This document shows, piece after piece, positions 36,169-48,118 of a DNA stretch of 64,000 bases. The notes below the pieces were generated by a model. That model did no database searches and had not been told where the DNA came from. It worked only from the letters and a program-made list of their open reading frames with translations. The stretch is from Sambucus nigra (Eukaryota > Streptophyta > Magnoliopsida > Dipsacales > Adoxaceae): contig OX422221.1 in NCBI GenBank assembly GCA_949130495.1, forward strand, positions 146,229,405 to 146,293,404, given 5' to 3'. Position 1 is the stretch's first letter; each line of letters begins with the position of its first letter. The position numbers were made by a program, and so were the translations under genes.

Positions 36169-36235
36169 TCTCTCTCTCTCTTCTCCTTTATCTCTCTTCT
36201 CCTTTATCTCTCTTCTCCTTTTCTCTTTCTCTAGG
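36169..36235. repeat. CT-rich low-complexity tract
   Basis: Imperfect tctctcttctcctttatc repeats on the + strand, in the downstream part of the antisense region of element X. Confidence 0.7.
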
Positions 36236-36528
36236 ATCCTCCTTCTCTACGGTGCTCTCTCTTCCCTCTGCGATAAGATGATGTGCCACCACTCCTTTAT
36301 CCAGACCCTTTCTCAAATGAGCCAGATGGCATTAAATAAGAAGGAATAGAAATCGTATCCCGAATGTGGGCGATCGTCAAAGATATCCAATCCCTAATAT
36401 CCTTCAGCTAGGTGCTGGAGATGCGAATGTGCTGCAAAAGAAAATAGAAAAGAGCAAATCAGTTAATCTGAGGCAAAGGAAGAAGTCAGGAAATCAAAAA
36501 GAGAAAGTGATGAAAAGTATACCTCAGG

Positions 36529-38330
36529 TCAAAAAACCTCCTTTGTCAAGCCCAACTCCCCAGGATCGATATCATTAGGACGGTGTAGTATATGGACTGA
36601 CCCCCCATCAGCCAACCGAATATTGTAAATAGGAGTGGACAGCCGTATAAAAGGAACCTTCGAGGTCGTCATCACCGCTGATGTCGATGCCCCACCTGCG
36701 TTATGGGAGGAACCCACCGTCTAACTCAAACCCTCACGGGGAAGAGGCATCAAGTCATATATGCGGGGTGGCATCAAACAACTCGACATAAAGTCCATAT
36801 AGTCATACATAACAGTCGTGTCGGTATATGATGAGTAAGGCTCACCCATCATCGCCGCTACCCATGCATCGTCCAACATCTCCCACACTCGCCTCGTGAA
36901 TACCTGGGGCCTCGCTATTGGAACTGCAACCTCATCCTCCATAATGTGTCAAACTACTCTCTCCCCGAGGTACCAAGAGTGGCAAAACTCATGTGCCAAC
37001 AAACTCCGCATATACTTATGTCCCCCAGTCAACCTCGTATGCTAGATAGCCATCCCCCAGGGATAGAAGGTCACATTCCAATTCCCCAACAAGACCAGAA
37101 AGATCAATATCAAAGGAAAGACTATTTTAAAAGAAAAAAGAAGGACTTACCAGCTCACTCGTTAGTCCATTCAAGACCTGACAGACCACCTCCAGAAAAG
37201 GGACTTCTTCGACTACCGGTTGGACTTCCGCTACTGGTACATCCAATAGAAGTCCCCAACAGACTCATCCTTCAAAGTCATCAATTGGGTTTTAAACCCA
37301 ATCAGCTCATAGAACCACGTCTGTAAAGGACAAAGGCCACCAATTAAGAAATCAAGAATAAAACGCATGAAGGAAAACATGAATGCATAAAGGAAAATGA
37401 GAAAAATAAAGAATACCTCAGATACGTGGCCCAAGTAAAATATTATCGACTGCATCGGCTGAACGCATCAAGAGAATAATAAAGGGTTGCCAAGGTCAGT
37501 CTCCCCCAGTCATAAAGACGGATGTTCAAAAACACCCTTAAAATGTCAAAAACCACAAGTGAATGACGTCGCCACTCATCACCACCAAGAATTTCTCCAA
37601 CACCAGCAGAATATATAGACGGGACATCAGTCGCACTTACCACCCGTTACTCTCATCAATCCTCCTCCTCAGTAATAACTCTCTCAAAAGAGACAGACGA
37701 AGAGAGTCCCCAGAAACCACCCTCTCCACATCACCCAATGGTGCCGTCACCGCCTTTGTCGTCACCTCCAGAGTCCTATCCACCTCAATCTACACTCCCT
37801 CACAATCCATCCCCAGCAGCTGCTGCACATTTATGGGTGTCACCGTTATCTCCCCAAAGCCAAAGAAAGGTGTGGGTGGTGTCCCACCACCTCTCCCCCA
37901 AAGCACATAGAACGCCCGTAGAATGAGGTGTCTCATCCAAAGCAGACGCTAGTCTTCGAAAACCTGCTAATGACACCATCCAATTCACCACAGATGGAAG
38001 GTGACCCCAAACGACCCTAAGCCCCGTCATCCCTTGGGTACACACAGTCGATATAGAAACATGAGACTATCAAAAGAAAAAAAGAAAAACCCTTGTCAAA
38101 ATTCAATAAATAAAGAAATATCACCAAGCAAAAGGAAGAGAATACCAAAGGTCATTAATACTTACATAACCGCCAGGGTTCACCACCCTAGAAGAGTGAT
38201 GACGCGAAGGCTCTCACAAGTGAGTCCGATCATCCGTCACTAGCTCGAATGAGTGAAAAGAGTTTTCGCTTCCCAAAGAAAGGGGCACCCTAGACCTCCA
38301 TTACAAGCCTTCCCAATCATCAGCATCGAT
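36529..38330 (-). pseudogene. Antisense plant-mobile-domain (PMD)-like gene of X, spliced, broken
   Basis: Minus strand. A first exon piece (about 38330-38165) reads SDSLVRAFAS and ends before GTAAGT. A second (about 38060-37450) reads HLPSVVNWMVSLAGFRRLAS, RWWDTTHTF, frameshift, GEITVTPINVQQLLGMDCEG, VDRTLEVTTKA, then RLYILLVLEKFLVV and YDWGRLTLATLYYSLDAF. A third (about 37350-37230) reads GGLCPLQTWFYELIGF. Further pieces run to 36529. The order W.pe.HTF..p.GE.T.t..dv..LlG, then YiL..l, then LatLY..L, then LLQ.W.yE is that of the plant mobile domain shared by MAIL1-type proteins and by Gypsy and Mutator elements. Several stops and frameshifts occur. It may be an X gene or a captured one. Confidence 0.65.
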
Positions 38331-38899
38331 CCATGCCATGTGTGTCACGCTACTTGAGAACTTAACCGTATCTTGAGTTTGGAATACTAGAACTATTTTT
38401 AGAAGGTAATTACAGAATAAGGCAAGTCAGAAAGCTGTGAAAAATGAGGAAAACCCGCCCCTTTTTTATAGGAGGCTAAGGGGCATGCCGATCAGCATCT
38501 CCATGTCGCCTGCTCGAGGTACCCCAAAAAACCATGCCACTGGTGTTTGGCACCCTTCCAACCATGATGGTCGGCACCGTCTTTAAAATTTCGTACAACA
38601 ATTCCCAAAAAATCCCTGGAAAATTCCCAAAATTCCCAAATAAATTTTCACCAAGAAAAACATTTTTATCACACTCATTTCCATGGAAGAACTCTTATCT
38701 CCCTACCAAAATTCTTGAAATCAATTTCACGTCTCCCCAATAATGTCTCCAAAGGACACCACAAAAATCAAGAAATTCCTCAGCTAAGAAAAATCTAATC
38801 CTCGGATCATTCCTCATTCCTCGGTGAAATATAAAATCATCCCCAGTAAAATCGCAAGATACATATCCCAATAGAGTCCCCAAAAATCCTCAAAGGAAG
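38331..38899. other. Spacer upstream (on -) of the PMD-like gene
   Basis: No further coding piece was recognised. Rich in A/C runs such as cccaaaattcccaaa. It may hold the 5' end and promoter of the antisense gene, but no clear TATA signal is assigned. Confidence 0.4.
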
Positions 38900-39850
38900 T
38901 TACAACCTTAAGACCGCAGAATTGGATTTTACACTCAGAATTGTTCACTTCTATCCTAAGCCCTTAGAATTGGCTTCAACCCTCAGAATTTGTCATCTCT
39001 ATTTTAAGCCCTCAGAATTGGCTTTAACCTGTAGTCACTTCTAACTTAAGCCCGCAGAATTAGCTTTGACCCTCAGAATTGGTCATCTCTACCTTAAGCC
39101 CTCATAATTGACTTCAAACCGTAGAATTGGTCGCTTCTAGTTAAGCCCGCAGAATTGGATTTGACCTTCAAAATTGGTCATCTCTATCTTAAGCCCTCAG
39201 AATTGGCTTTGACCTGCATAACTGGTCACTTCTACTTAAGCCCATAGAATTGGATTTGACCCTTAGAATTGGTCATCTCTACTTAAGCCCTCAAAATTGT
39301 CTTTGACCCTCAGAATTGGTCATCTTTACTTAAGCTTGAATAATTTGCTTTGACCCTCAAAATTGGTCACTTCCAACTTAGGTCCTCAGAATTGACATCG
39401 ACCCATAAAATTGGTCGCTTAAACTTAAGCCCGCATGATTGGCTTTGATTCTTAGAATTGGTCACCCCTATCTTAAGCCCTCAGAATTGTCTTTGACCCT
39501 TAGAATTTTTTCTTCTATCTTAAGCTCACAGAATTAACTTTTACCCTAAAAATTGGCCATATCTACTTAAGCCCTCAGAATTGGCTTTGACCCTCAGAAT
39601 TGGTTATCTCTACTTAAGCCATAAGAATTAAGTTTAACCCTCAGGATTGGTCATCTCTACTTAAGCTTGCAGAATTGGATTTAACCCTCAGAATTGGTCA
39701 CTTACAACTTAGGTCCTTAGAATTGACCTCGATCCACAAAATTGGTCGCTTCTACTTAAGCCCGTAGAATTGGCTTTGACCCTCATAATTGGTCACGCCT
39801 ATCTTAATCCCGCAGATCTAATTGCGACTCACAAAATTGGTCACTACCTA
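38900..39850 (+). repeat. About 47-bp minisatellite, about 20 units, before the X 3' LTR
   Basis: The unit is built from two half-units: ccctcagaattggctttga, then ccctcagaattggtcatc, then tctacttaag. Variants replace cctcag with ccgcag, cataga or ttcaaa. Copies run from about 38908 to 39850, and a decaying tail continues to about 39975. The unit length varies by a few bases. It lies in the 3' untranslated region, just upstream of the purine tract and 3' LTR at 40055. Confidence 0.9.
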
Positions 39851-42800
39851 ACTTTGACCACAGTCGTCACCACCTTTAGGTCCTCAAAATCATCTATACC
39901 CAGCATCCCCTTATGTCCTCAAAATCAACCTCAATCCTTTAAACCAGTCATCTGCGTCCCTCAGGTCTGCAGAATCGACCTCTTTTCAAAAAAATATCAT
40001 GTGGTGTCTATTCGGCAGTTTTCACTTGTTCCAAGCTCACCTGTCGAGGGAATCTATAGACACCACATTCTAGGACCCCCTAAGTCTCTCCTTAGGTCCC
40101 TAGAACCTCCTTATTTCACTGCGAACCCTAGGTCGCACTTCGAGTACTGATATAGAGGCTAGCAGTCGCTCTCGAGCCCCATTTGACTCTGGTCAACTCT
40201 ATCATCAGAGAAAAATCTCTTTGAACTCTTGAAGGGCTCTGAATCCCCTTTCCAACAATCTACCCCATGCATGAATCCGCGTAACAGTTCCGACGAATGA
40301 ACCTTATTACTTTCAAAAATTAATTTGGAGGCCACCGGGCACTACTGGGCCCGAATTTGACCCTAAATAGCTTCATTTTCAGAGCTAAATCTCTTTGAAT
40401 ATCCGAAGGGCATTGAAACCCCTTCCCAACGGTCTGCCCCGTGCGCGAAACGACATAACCGTTCAGCTGAGCGGTCAGTTTCCCCTTAAAAATAAATTTG
40501 AAGGTCATCGGGCGCTCTCGAGCTCTGTTTGAACAAAGTCAACTCTTTATCTCGCATGAGACTAAATGAATCTCTGAAGGGCACTGAATACCCTTTCCAA
40601 TTGTCTATCCTGTAGGCGATTCTGACCTACGGTACGAACGAACGATCTATTTTACTTCGAGAGGTCACATGGAACTTCCGGACCTTGATTGACAAAAGTC
40701 AACTTTCCAAATCGAGAAGAACTCTTTGGAATGTCGAAGTACGTATCCTAAACTTTCCAAAGGTCTGCCCCATTTATGATTCTAACTTACCATGCGGACA
40801 AACGATCCATTTCCATCTGACGATCTCCCGTCTAAAGGACAGACGTGCGCTTCCGAGTCACATTTAACCCAAAATCAACTCCCTGACCTGAGAGAGGACG
40901 AAAGGACTTTTGAAGGTCTCTAAATTAACTTTATAACAGTATGGCCTGGGCATGATTCGGATCAGTAGATTACGTTCTACGAGCATTTTTCCTGGAAAAT
41001 CTGCACAAGACTGCCAATTGGCAGGTCTAATTCCCTGCCTATCGGCAGTGTGTCTAGGGTCACCTGTTGATGGAAAGGACTAGGGAAGTGCATATTGGCC
41101 ACCCCCTGACCCTATGAAAGGAGGGCATGACCTCACTACTAGGATCACCAACACCAGATATCCATCAGCATCAGTGATCTCAACAAAATTCTCTCAAAAT
41201 CAATTAAGTTCCTCCAGTAGAACCATTCAATCTTTCATTTCCATCATTTTCATACCCTCTCTCTCATCCCACATTCATCTCAAATTGAAGGGAGTTCATC
41301 CATGATCAAAGATCAAGCTTCAAAAAAAGGTCCAATTCTTTCCCTTTCTCTTTAAATTCTTTATTTTGCATAAATTTCATTAGATCCATAACTTAGTTCT
41401 TACTTTAGTTCATACACATTAATGTCAACATTTTTATTAGTATATTGCACATACTTTATTTTCTATAAAAAAACTAAAATAAACAAAAAGAGGGTTTCAC
41501 CCATAAATTCCGAACGGGATTATCCATCACACTTTTTCAAAACTAAAACATTTTTCTACACAGACATATAATAAAATCCCGTTCGAATCTATGGGATAAA
41601 CCCCACCCCCATGACCACATCCGAACTACGTGGACATTGATGAATTTATAGAATACATAGGCGTTTCGGATTAAAACCCGAGACTCGAGTCCAATTTTCT
41701 AAATTTCCAATTTTCCAATTTTTTAAATTTCCAAATTCCCCCAATTCCCCATTTTCACACTTATCAGATTCTTGCATTAATATACATATTAAGTTTGTTT
41801 ACGTTTTATCCAACGCATATTACATTTTTTCATAACGATCAATATCGTGATAACGCATAAATCATTTTTTCTATATATTATTTTGGGAACATTCCTATGG
41901 ATGACCTCACTCTATCTCTTCCATGATATGATTTGGGTGATTCTGACCTCCATTATATATACATGGGCACACACTTCATAGAGAAATAAAGGAAAATAAT
42001 AACACTAGCCCATGAGAGATCGAAAGGGATGGATGGGTACTTAACACCTTCCCATTCCATAACTTAGCCCCCGAACCTTCGAACTATTGGTTTCGTAAGC
42101 ATCGGTTTGTCTTCGGTGCCGCTCTCTCGAGGTGGTGACAAGTTCTTTTCCCTGTTGTGTGCAAAATAGGTTGGCGACTGTAACAACCCTCAATTTTTGG
42201 AGACTGAGAAATTAAATTTTGGGAAGATAAAATTTAATTAAATTGGGGGATTTCAAAATTTGGGACTTGAGGCCCAAAAATAGAGAATATTTCAAAGTAT
42301 TCCGGATGATATTTTTGAGGGTACCATCGATCCCGGAAGGGTCGAGATAGTCAAAATGACTGTCATTGGGTTTTATTTCGGCTCCGGAATGTTTTTAAGT
42401 TATTTTGGCTCGAATTGGAGTAGACGAGTCATTTAAAGTGTGTATTAACATTTAAAATTGGGTTTATTGTTTTAAAGGGATTTAAGGCTTACGGATCAAG
42501 CCTTTCTCATTTTGAGAAAGAGAGAAAAAGCCCTAGAGGGAGAAAGAAGAGAGAAAGAAGAAGAAAGGAAGAGAAAGAGGAAGAAAAGCTTGGGGATTTC
42601 CGGCCCAACCGCGACATCGAGGACGATTCAACCTCTACAAATCTGAGGCAAGTGTTTAATCTTGCTAAATAGCTATTTGTGTATTTCATTTCATAATTTG
42701 TGGGGTAAAGAAATGGATTTTTGGGTAAAAATACCAAAACCTAGATTTTTGGGTTTAAATCTTGAAATCAATGTTATTCTATGGTTTAATCACATATAAA

Positions 42801-44869
42801 TGGTTGGGATGAGATGTAGGATGGGTTTTCTTGTTAATAACATTATTGGGTTAAAGATTTGGGGGCTTGGTGATGATATTTGGGTATTAATTTCGTGGAT
42901 TTGCTGAGAAAGGGAAATCGGCCAGCTTAACTGGTATGGCCGGTCGATCGCGGTCTGGGGACCGGTCGACCGCGCCTTAAGGGAAAAGCCTATTGCATTT
43001 CTTCGTAGGCAAGATATGGACCCGCGGTCGACCGGGGGTCTGGGACCGGTCGACCGGTCCCCTGTTTTTAGCCCAAAACTTGGATTTCTCCTCCCCCTTT
43101 TCTTTTGGAGTTTATTCTTAGGGGCTTCCTTAATGGGCTGCTTTATGGGTTTCCTAAGATGACTTCTAGCCCTTTTTGGTTGGGTTTGTTGATTTGGGGT
43201 TCTCTCTTATAAAGTAAGAGATATCTTTTGGTGACTTATAGGGGGTCTCTCACTTAGTATCCGATAGTGGGAACTTCTTGGAATCATTGGATAAGAAATA
43301 TCCATGTATGTTGTGAAATTTCTAGGCCGACATTTATGTCAAATCCTTATAAGGATAGGATATGGTTAAGATATAATTTGGGGACAAATGGAAGAGAGTG
43401 GTTGCATACTCTTTAAGAGTAAGGGCTCTCATATCCTTAGATAGAAATGTTTAGTCTAAGGAACAATTGATAACTCAATAGGAGTAAGGGTTACCGAGAC
43501 TTATTCGAACCATAGGTGACATTGAGAACGCTTTGGGATCGTACTATCGACTAGAATACGCGGTAGCATAAATTCTAGTAGGATTAGTTTACACGTAATC
43601 ATGGGGATATGACCACTGAGATTCCAATACTTGAAATGAGGTTGGAATAAATTGAGGTTTTAGACTATTAAGTCATGTGTGCGCCTATGGTTAAATAGTA
43701 CTAAGGTAATTATGTACTTTTGGATATGGATGAAATGTGTAGTGATGGATTCCTACACAAACTCTTGGGTGATAACCCTAATGTTGAATATATATGTATA
43801 GATATATACATATGGTTTTGGGAGACTATTCATCATAGGAAAAATGATTGAATATGTTTCAAGAGAGGGATTGTATTCACATATCGAGGTACATTTAATG
43901 GAAATTGTGGTGACGGCTTGTATATTGTGGATTATGTATACTTATAGCCGGGTTTATATATCTTATACATATGAACGAGAATTAGTTTGTATATATATTG
44001 ATATAGCGATGTGTGAATATATGTACATATATCTATGTATGAATGTGAATATATGGATATATTTATGTTGTGGACATACATGGTATGGATATTTAAACCG
44101 TATATGATGGTTTATTATATTGAATCATATGATGGGATCATATGGATGTATGTATATTGCGCATGTGAGCGATATATATACTTATGTGGTTAAGCATACC
44201 CCGCTCATGCTATCATTGGGAAGTTTCCGCGCAGAGGGTGAGCATCCTGGCATATAGAGCAGGGTGTGGATATTCCCCAGGTCATAGTCGTCCCTTGTGT
44301 TATTATACGATAGATATATATTTTGGGGTGAGACGTGGTGGGTATGTTTCGTCTCATTGCCGGTTGGAATTATGACCGCTTCCCGGGACGTCGTGTGTGT
44401 GAGTTATCACGAGGTGGGTGTCGTTGATCCCCACCAGGTGGTCCCCAGTTGTTACGTGAGCCGGACTCTGGGAAGATGATAGCATTGATGCAGTTTTATC
44501 GGCGTTATATATTTAGCCGGGTATTATATGTGCATGGCCTTTGTACATCATATATGGTATGTACACTTGGTCATGGGTATGGATGATGGCATGTATATAT
44601 ATATTGTGAGAATAAAATACCTATATATATATATTTATATATCCTAGATGAAAGGATATGGTATTTCTATGGGGTACATCTTGGATGATTATGGTGTACC
44701 AGGTTATTTGGGGGTTGATGTATCGCATTTAGGGAATACTTCGGTTACATCATCCCAAGGATATTATTGGAGATTTTTAGTTGTTTTCACATTGTAGTTT
44801 AAAAGTTTAGCAGTAATGGTAGTATTAAATTGTATGTTAAGGATTATGGATCTCTAGGATCGACATTGC

Positions 44870-45079
44870 CCAGGAGTAGTGTAACGAGGTGGTTCCTTGT
44901 TTGGATTTCGCTTTGCGAGACACCTCACGCACGAAACGCAGTGCCATGTCGAGATTTGAGAGAAGTAATTCTATCTGTGGCATCTCGGATCTCTGGTCTT
45001 GACCTTGTCAGGAGTAGTGTAACGGGGCAGTTCCTTGTTTGGATTTCGCTTTGCGAGACTCCCCACGCACGAAACGTAG
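44870..45079 (+). repeat. Direct duplication inside solo LTR S, 139-bp offset
   Basis: Copy 1 at 44870-44941 and copy 2 at 45009-45079 both contain caggagtagtgtaacg, ttccttgtttggatttcgct, ttgcgagac and acgcacgaaacg. They differ at about five sites. The 67-bp spacer also starts with a related ttgagagaagt-type stretch. Confidence 0.85.
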
Positions 45080-45548
45080 CACAATTTTGAGATTAGAGAG
45101 AGGTTTTGCCAATATTCCATGTGCATGATATTAAGAAAATAAATTCTTATATTTTAGCCTATATATATGTATATATATATGTGTATATATATATATATAG
45201 GGGTAACGTATTAAGAATTATAATTCATGAAATTATAAATCGGAATCCCTTAAGCCTATTATGGCATAATTGTTGTAATCATAATCTAGTAGGATTTGAA
45301 AGGGTGGATCCTTAGATTTTGTCGGGAAAGTAGCTCTCGTGGGTATAGGCTAGGCCTATGATAAGTTAGGTTGTCCTAATAACATTGGGGGTAATTTAAC
45401 TAAAACTTGAGGACGCGAATAGGTGCGCGCCTTTAGATGATAGGTGAGTTGAGGTTTCACGAGAGTGCGGTCTCACTTTAATTATGAAATAAGTGCACCG
45501 ATAACTATTATGCACGGTTAACACACTTGCTAAATATTTTTCACATTC

Positions 45549-45600
45549 GGGGCTCTGACCCGTTTACTTTTCTCTCCTCCTTGTATATATATATATATTA
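45549..45600 (+). promoter_or_regulatory. Putative LTR promoter of S
   Basis: GGGCTCTGACCCGTTTAC, a pyrimidine tract and a TATATATATATA stretch follow one another. The same order appears in LTR B at 57238-57292. This is a likely start-site region by comparison, not proven. Confidence 0.55.
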
Positions 45601-46238
45601 CCACAGGTATCCTACCGCATGGATGCCGGATGACTTTCTATCCAGAGTCTTGGGAGCCGTGATAGGTGCGGACTGTTGCGGGATGTTTCATGTAGCCGCT
45701 TCCTACTTCTTTAAAATTCTAAGTAGGATTCAAGTTGTATATCGGGTTTGTACCCAAGGGATATTTATATACATGTTTATATTTATTCCATTTCAGCTAT
45801 TGTATTGGCTGTGACCCGACAGCTTATTCGGGTCTACTTGTATAGTACATCCTGTTGTAGTTATTTATTTCATTTTATTTCTAGCATTTTATTTACCATA
45901 GTTCTTGTATGCATCTTACTTTTCTTCATTAGTAGTGTTAGTTGGTTGGTTGTTGCACATTCTATTTAAATTTTCATATCCCGCTTATGTGATTTCGGGT
46001 AGTTAGTCCTATATTGTATAGTACCGACAGTTGATGTTGAGACTGGACCATCTGAAACTCTTGATTTAATATAGTATAGGGCTGGCCACCCGTTATTATT
46101 TTAGGCGGGTTGTGACAGCGACTCCATCTCTTTACTTTTACCCCACACTGAAGCTGGCCTAGTGTTCCCAAAAAAGAGGGCGCGAGGCCTTCCGATCTCC
46201 ACCCGGTGCACGATGTCGATCGGGATGGCCACACTAGC

Positions 46239-48118
46239 ATCACACTCTCTTGAATTATAACTCACCCCTAATATAATGTGCACACCTAATGCTTGCCTTC
46301 TAACCTCACTAGTTATGTTATCCCACCTAACTAGCCTTGTTACACCTCTTTCTATCGCACTACTCTAACTAGAGTATTCTTACTTTGATTATTAAGTTAT
46401 CTACTCATTAACTTATTAATAAATTATACTATATTAAGTCATATAATGTTCACACTAGTTATATAGGAAAACACCTCTTTAGTCGTATAACTTTGACACT
46501 AGTTATATAAGAAATACAATCACACTTATGTATTAATCCCGTATATAATTGTCTACTCAAATTATATACGTACTAATATACTTTAACATTCATACACATG
46601 TCGCGTATAATAACCATCCATTCCTGAGTAATAACTCACCGGATGCTTTCTCTAAAATGCTATCATATCTCAGGTATGCTCACTCTAATCCGGTTACCTC
46701 AATTCAGGCTCGCTCATGAGTTTGGGTAAAAATAATAAGCGTAGTGGAGGCAGTCATAGTTTCTTGAGTGTGAGACCGAATCATACCCAAGACGTCTCAC
46801 CCCGAAAATAATCACAACATAAAATAATGGACGCTATGACCTGGGGATTATACTCTGCCTGCTTTCATGAGCCAGGGGATTCACCCACATCGGGGAACCT
46901 CCTATGACAGCACTAGAGGGGTATGTATTTATAAAAAATCTAACACCAATATTTAATAAGCACACAAACATATATATACTATCACACTGTTTGTATATAT
47001 ATAATTAATTTAAACTCGACTAACCCGTGCCTAACTCCCGTAGCACTAGCCCAAAAATATCCGAGTCTATTTACCGACACTCAATTTAAATAATTTCACA
47101 TTAATTAATTTCCTGTATCTCTTCTCAGAACACAACCCAAATGAAGTTAACCTAAAACCCACATCTAATATGGTTTCTAATTATCATAAAAACCTTAAAC
47201 ATCATTAATTATCATCACATTTTATCAAATTCCCAAATTGGGTTATCACGATCTCATGCGATTATTTTCAGGATTTTGATTCTATAATCCAAATTACTCA
47301 ACATCAACTACTAGTATTCTATTATAGTTCAAATTCCAACAACATTGAATCATTATTCATTATCAATTGAACCTTTAATCTACATAATATGTTCAATTTC
47401 CTCAAAAACCATTATATGCAATAACCCACCCCAAAACGAATTTTGAATTACACCCACTATGATATGAATCGAAATACTGCAATTTTGATTGAAAGCAAGT
47501 TAACCACTTGCCTCATTAGATTCATAGATTCTGATTTCATTGTAGGAGGCAAATTGACGAAGAACACACCCGAATGCCTTTTGATTTCGCTCCCAAAAGC
47601 TTCTCAATTCCTTTCTCTTCCGTTCTCTCAAGATTTAGGGTTTTTCCATAATGATGAGTTGCTACCCAAACTACTTAAATTAGTTTAATTATCTTTAATC
47701 CCAAAATTAAACCTACGGGCCAAGCCTAAAGGACCTGAACACCCCCAAGTGGGCCTGATTATGCCTAAAAATGCCCTGAGATCTAATTACTACCCCTGGT
47801 ACACTATTTCGACTATCTCAAGCCATCTGGAATATACTGTGACCTCGAAATATACATATGAGTCTCTCTACAACAAAGTCCTATACCGACTCCCAGTTGA
47901 GATAAAATACCCCCACGTCACTATTACTCGCTAGGACGTAAAATTAATAACTTACTATTTACTTAGTAATTATATTTCATAAATATTAACCATTAACTCT
48001 CCCAATTAATATTTTAATCAACACATAATAATCAATTCAATTAAATTACAACACACTTGTAATTTAAAATTACTCGAATTAATTAAATAATAAATACTCT
48101 AAAATACGGGGTGTTACA
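46239..48118 (-). mobile_element. 3' LTR of element A, inner piece right of X
   Basis: It begins atcacactctcttga, matching gtcgcactctcttga at 52550 in the other LTR, and ends ggggtgttaca at 48118. Joining it to 11583 restores the LTR order base for base around the insertion site. It lacks about 345 bp present at roughly 53396-53740 of the 5' LTR, including the block with repeated atcgatcg palindromes. Confidence 0.85.

Larger units (their letters stand above)
42179..46117 (+). mobile_element. Solo LTR S of a chromovirus-type family, 3939 bp
   Basis: Starts tgtaacaaccctc and ends gggttgtgaca, with GCGAC on both sides (42174-42178 and 46118-46122). There is no PBS, PPT or coding domain inside. 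It shares a box around ggaagggtcgagatagtc (42335-42352) and a promoter block (about 45549-45600) with the LTRs of B and A, so it belongs to the same broad lineage. Its length is large for an LTR. A perfect TSD together with a single LTR indicates loss of the body by recombination between two LTRs. Confidence 0.88.
40055..46233 (+). mobile_element. 3' LTR of element X, interrupted by a solo LTR
   Basis: Pieces 40055-42178 and 46123-46233 together match the 5' LTR in order and length. The break lies in ttggcgac | tccatctc, which is uninterrupted at 13694-13710 of the 5' copy (ctggcgactccatct). It ends ggccaca at 46233, followed by CTAGC, the right TSD of X. Confidence 0.88.

Noticed and set aside
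38900..39850. CRISPR-like or coding repeat
   Set aside because: Units are tandem without unique spacers and have no open frame; the setting is a plant retrotransposon. It is a minisatellite.
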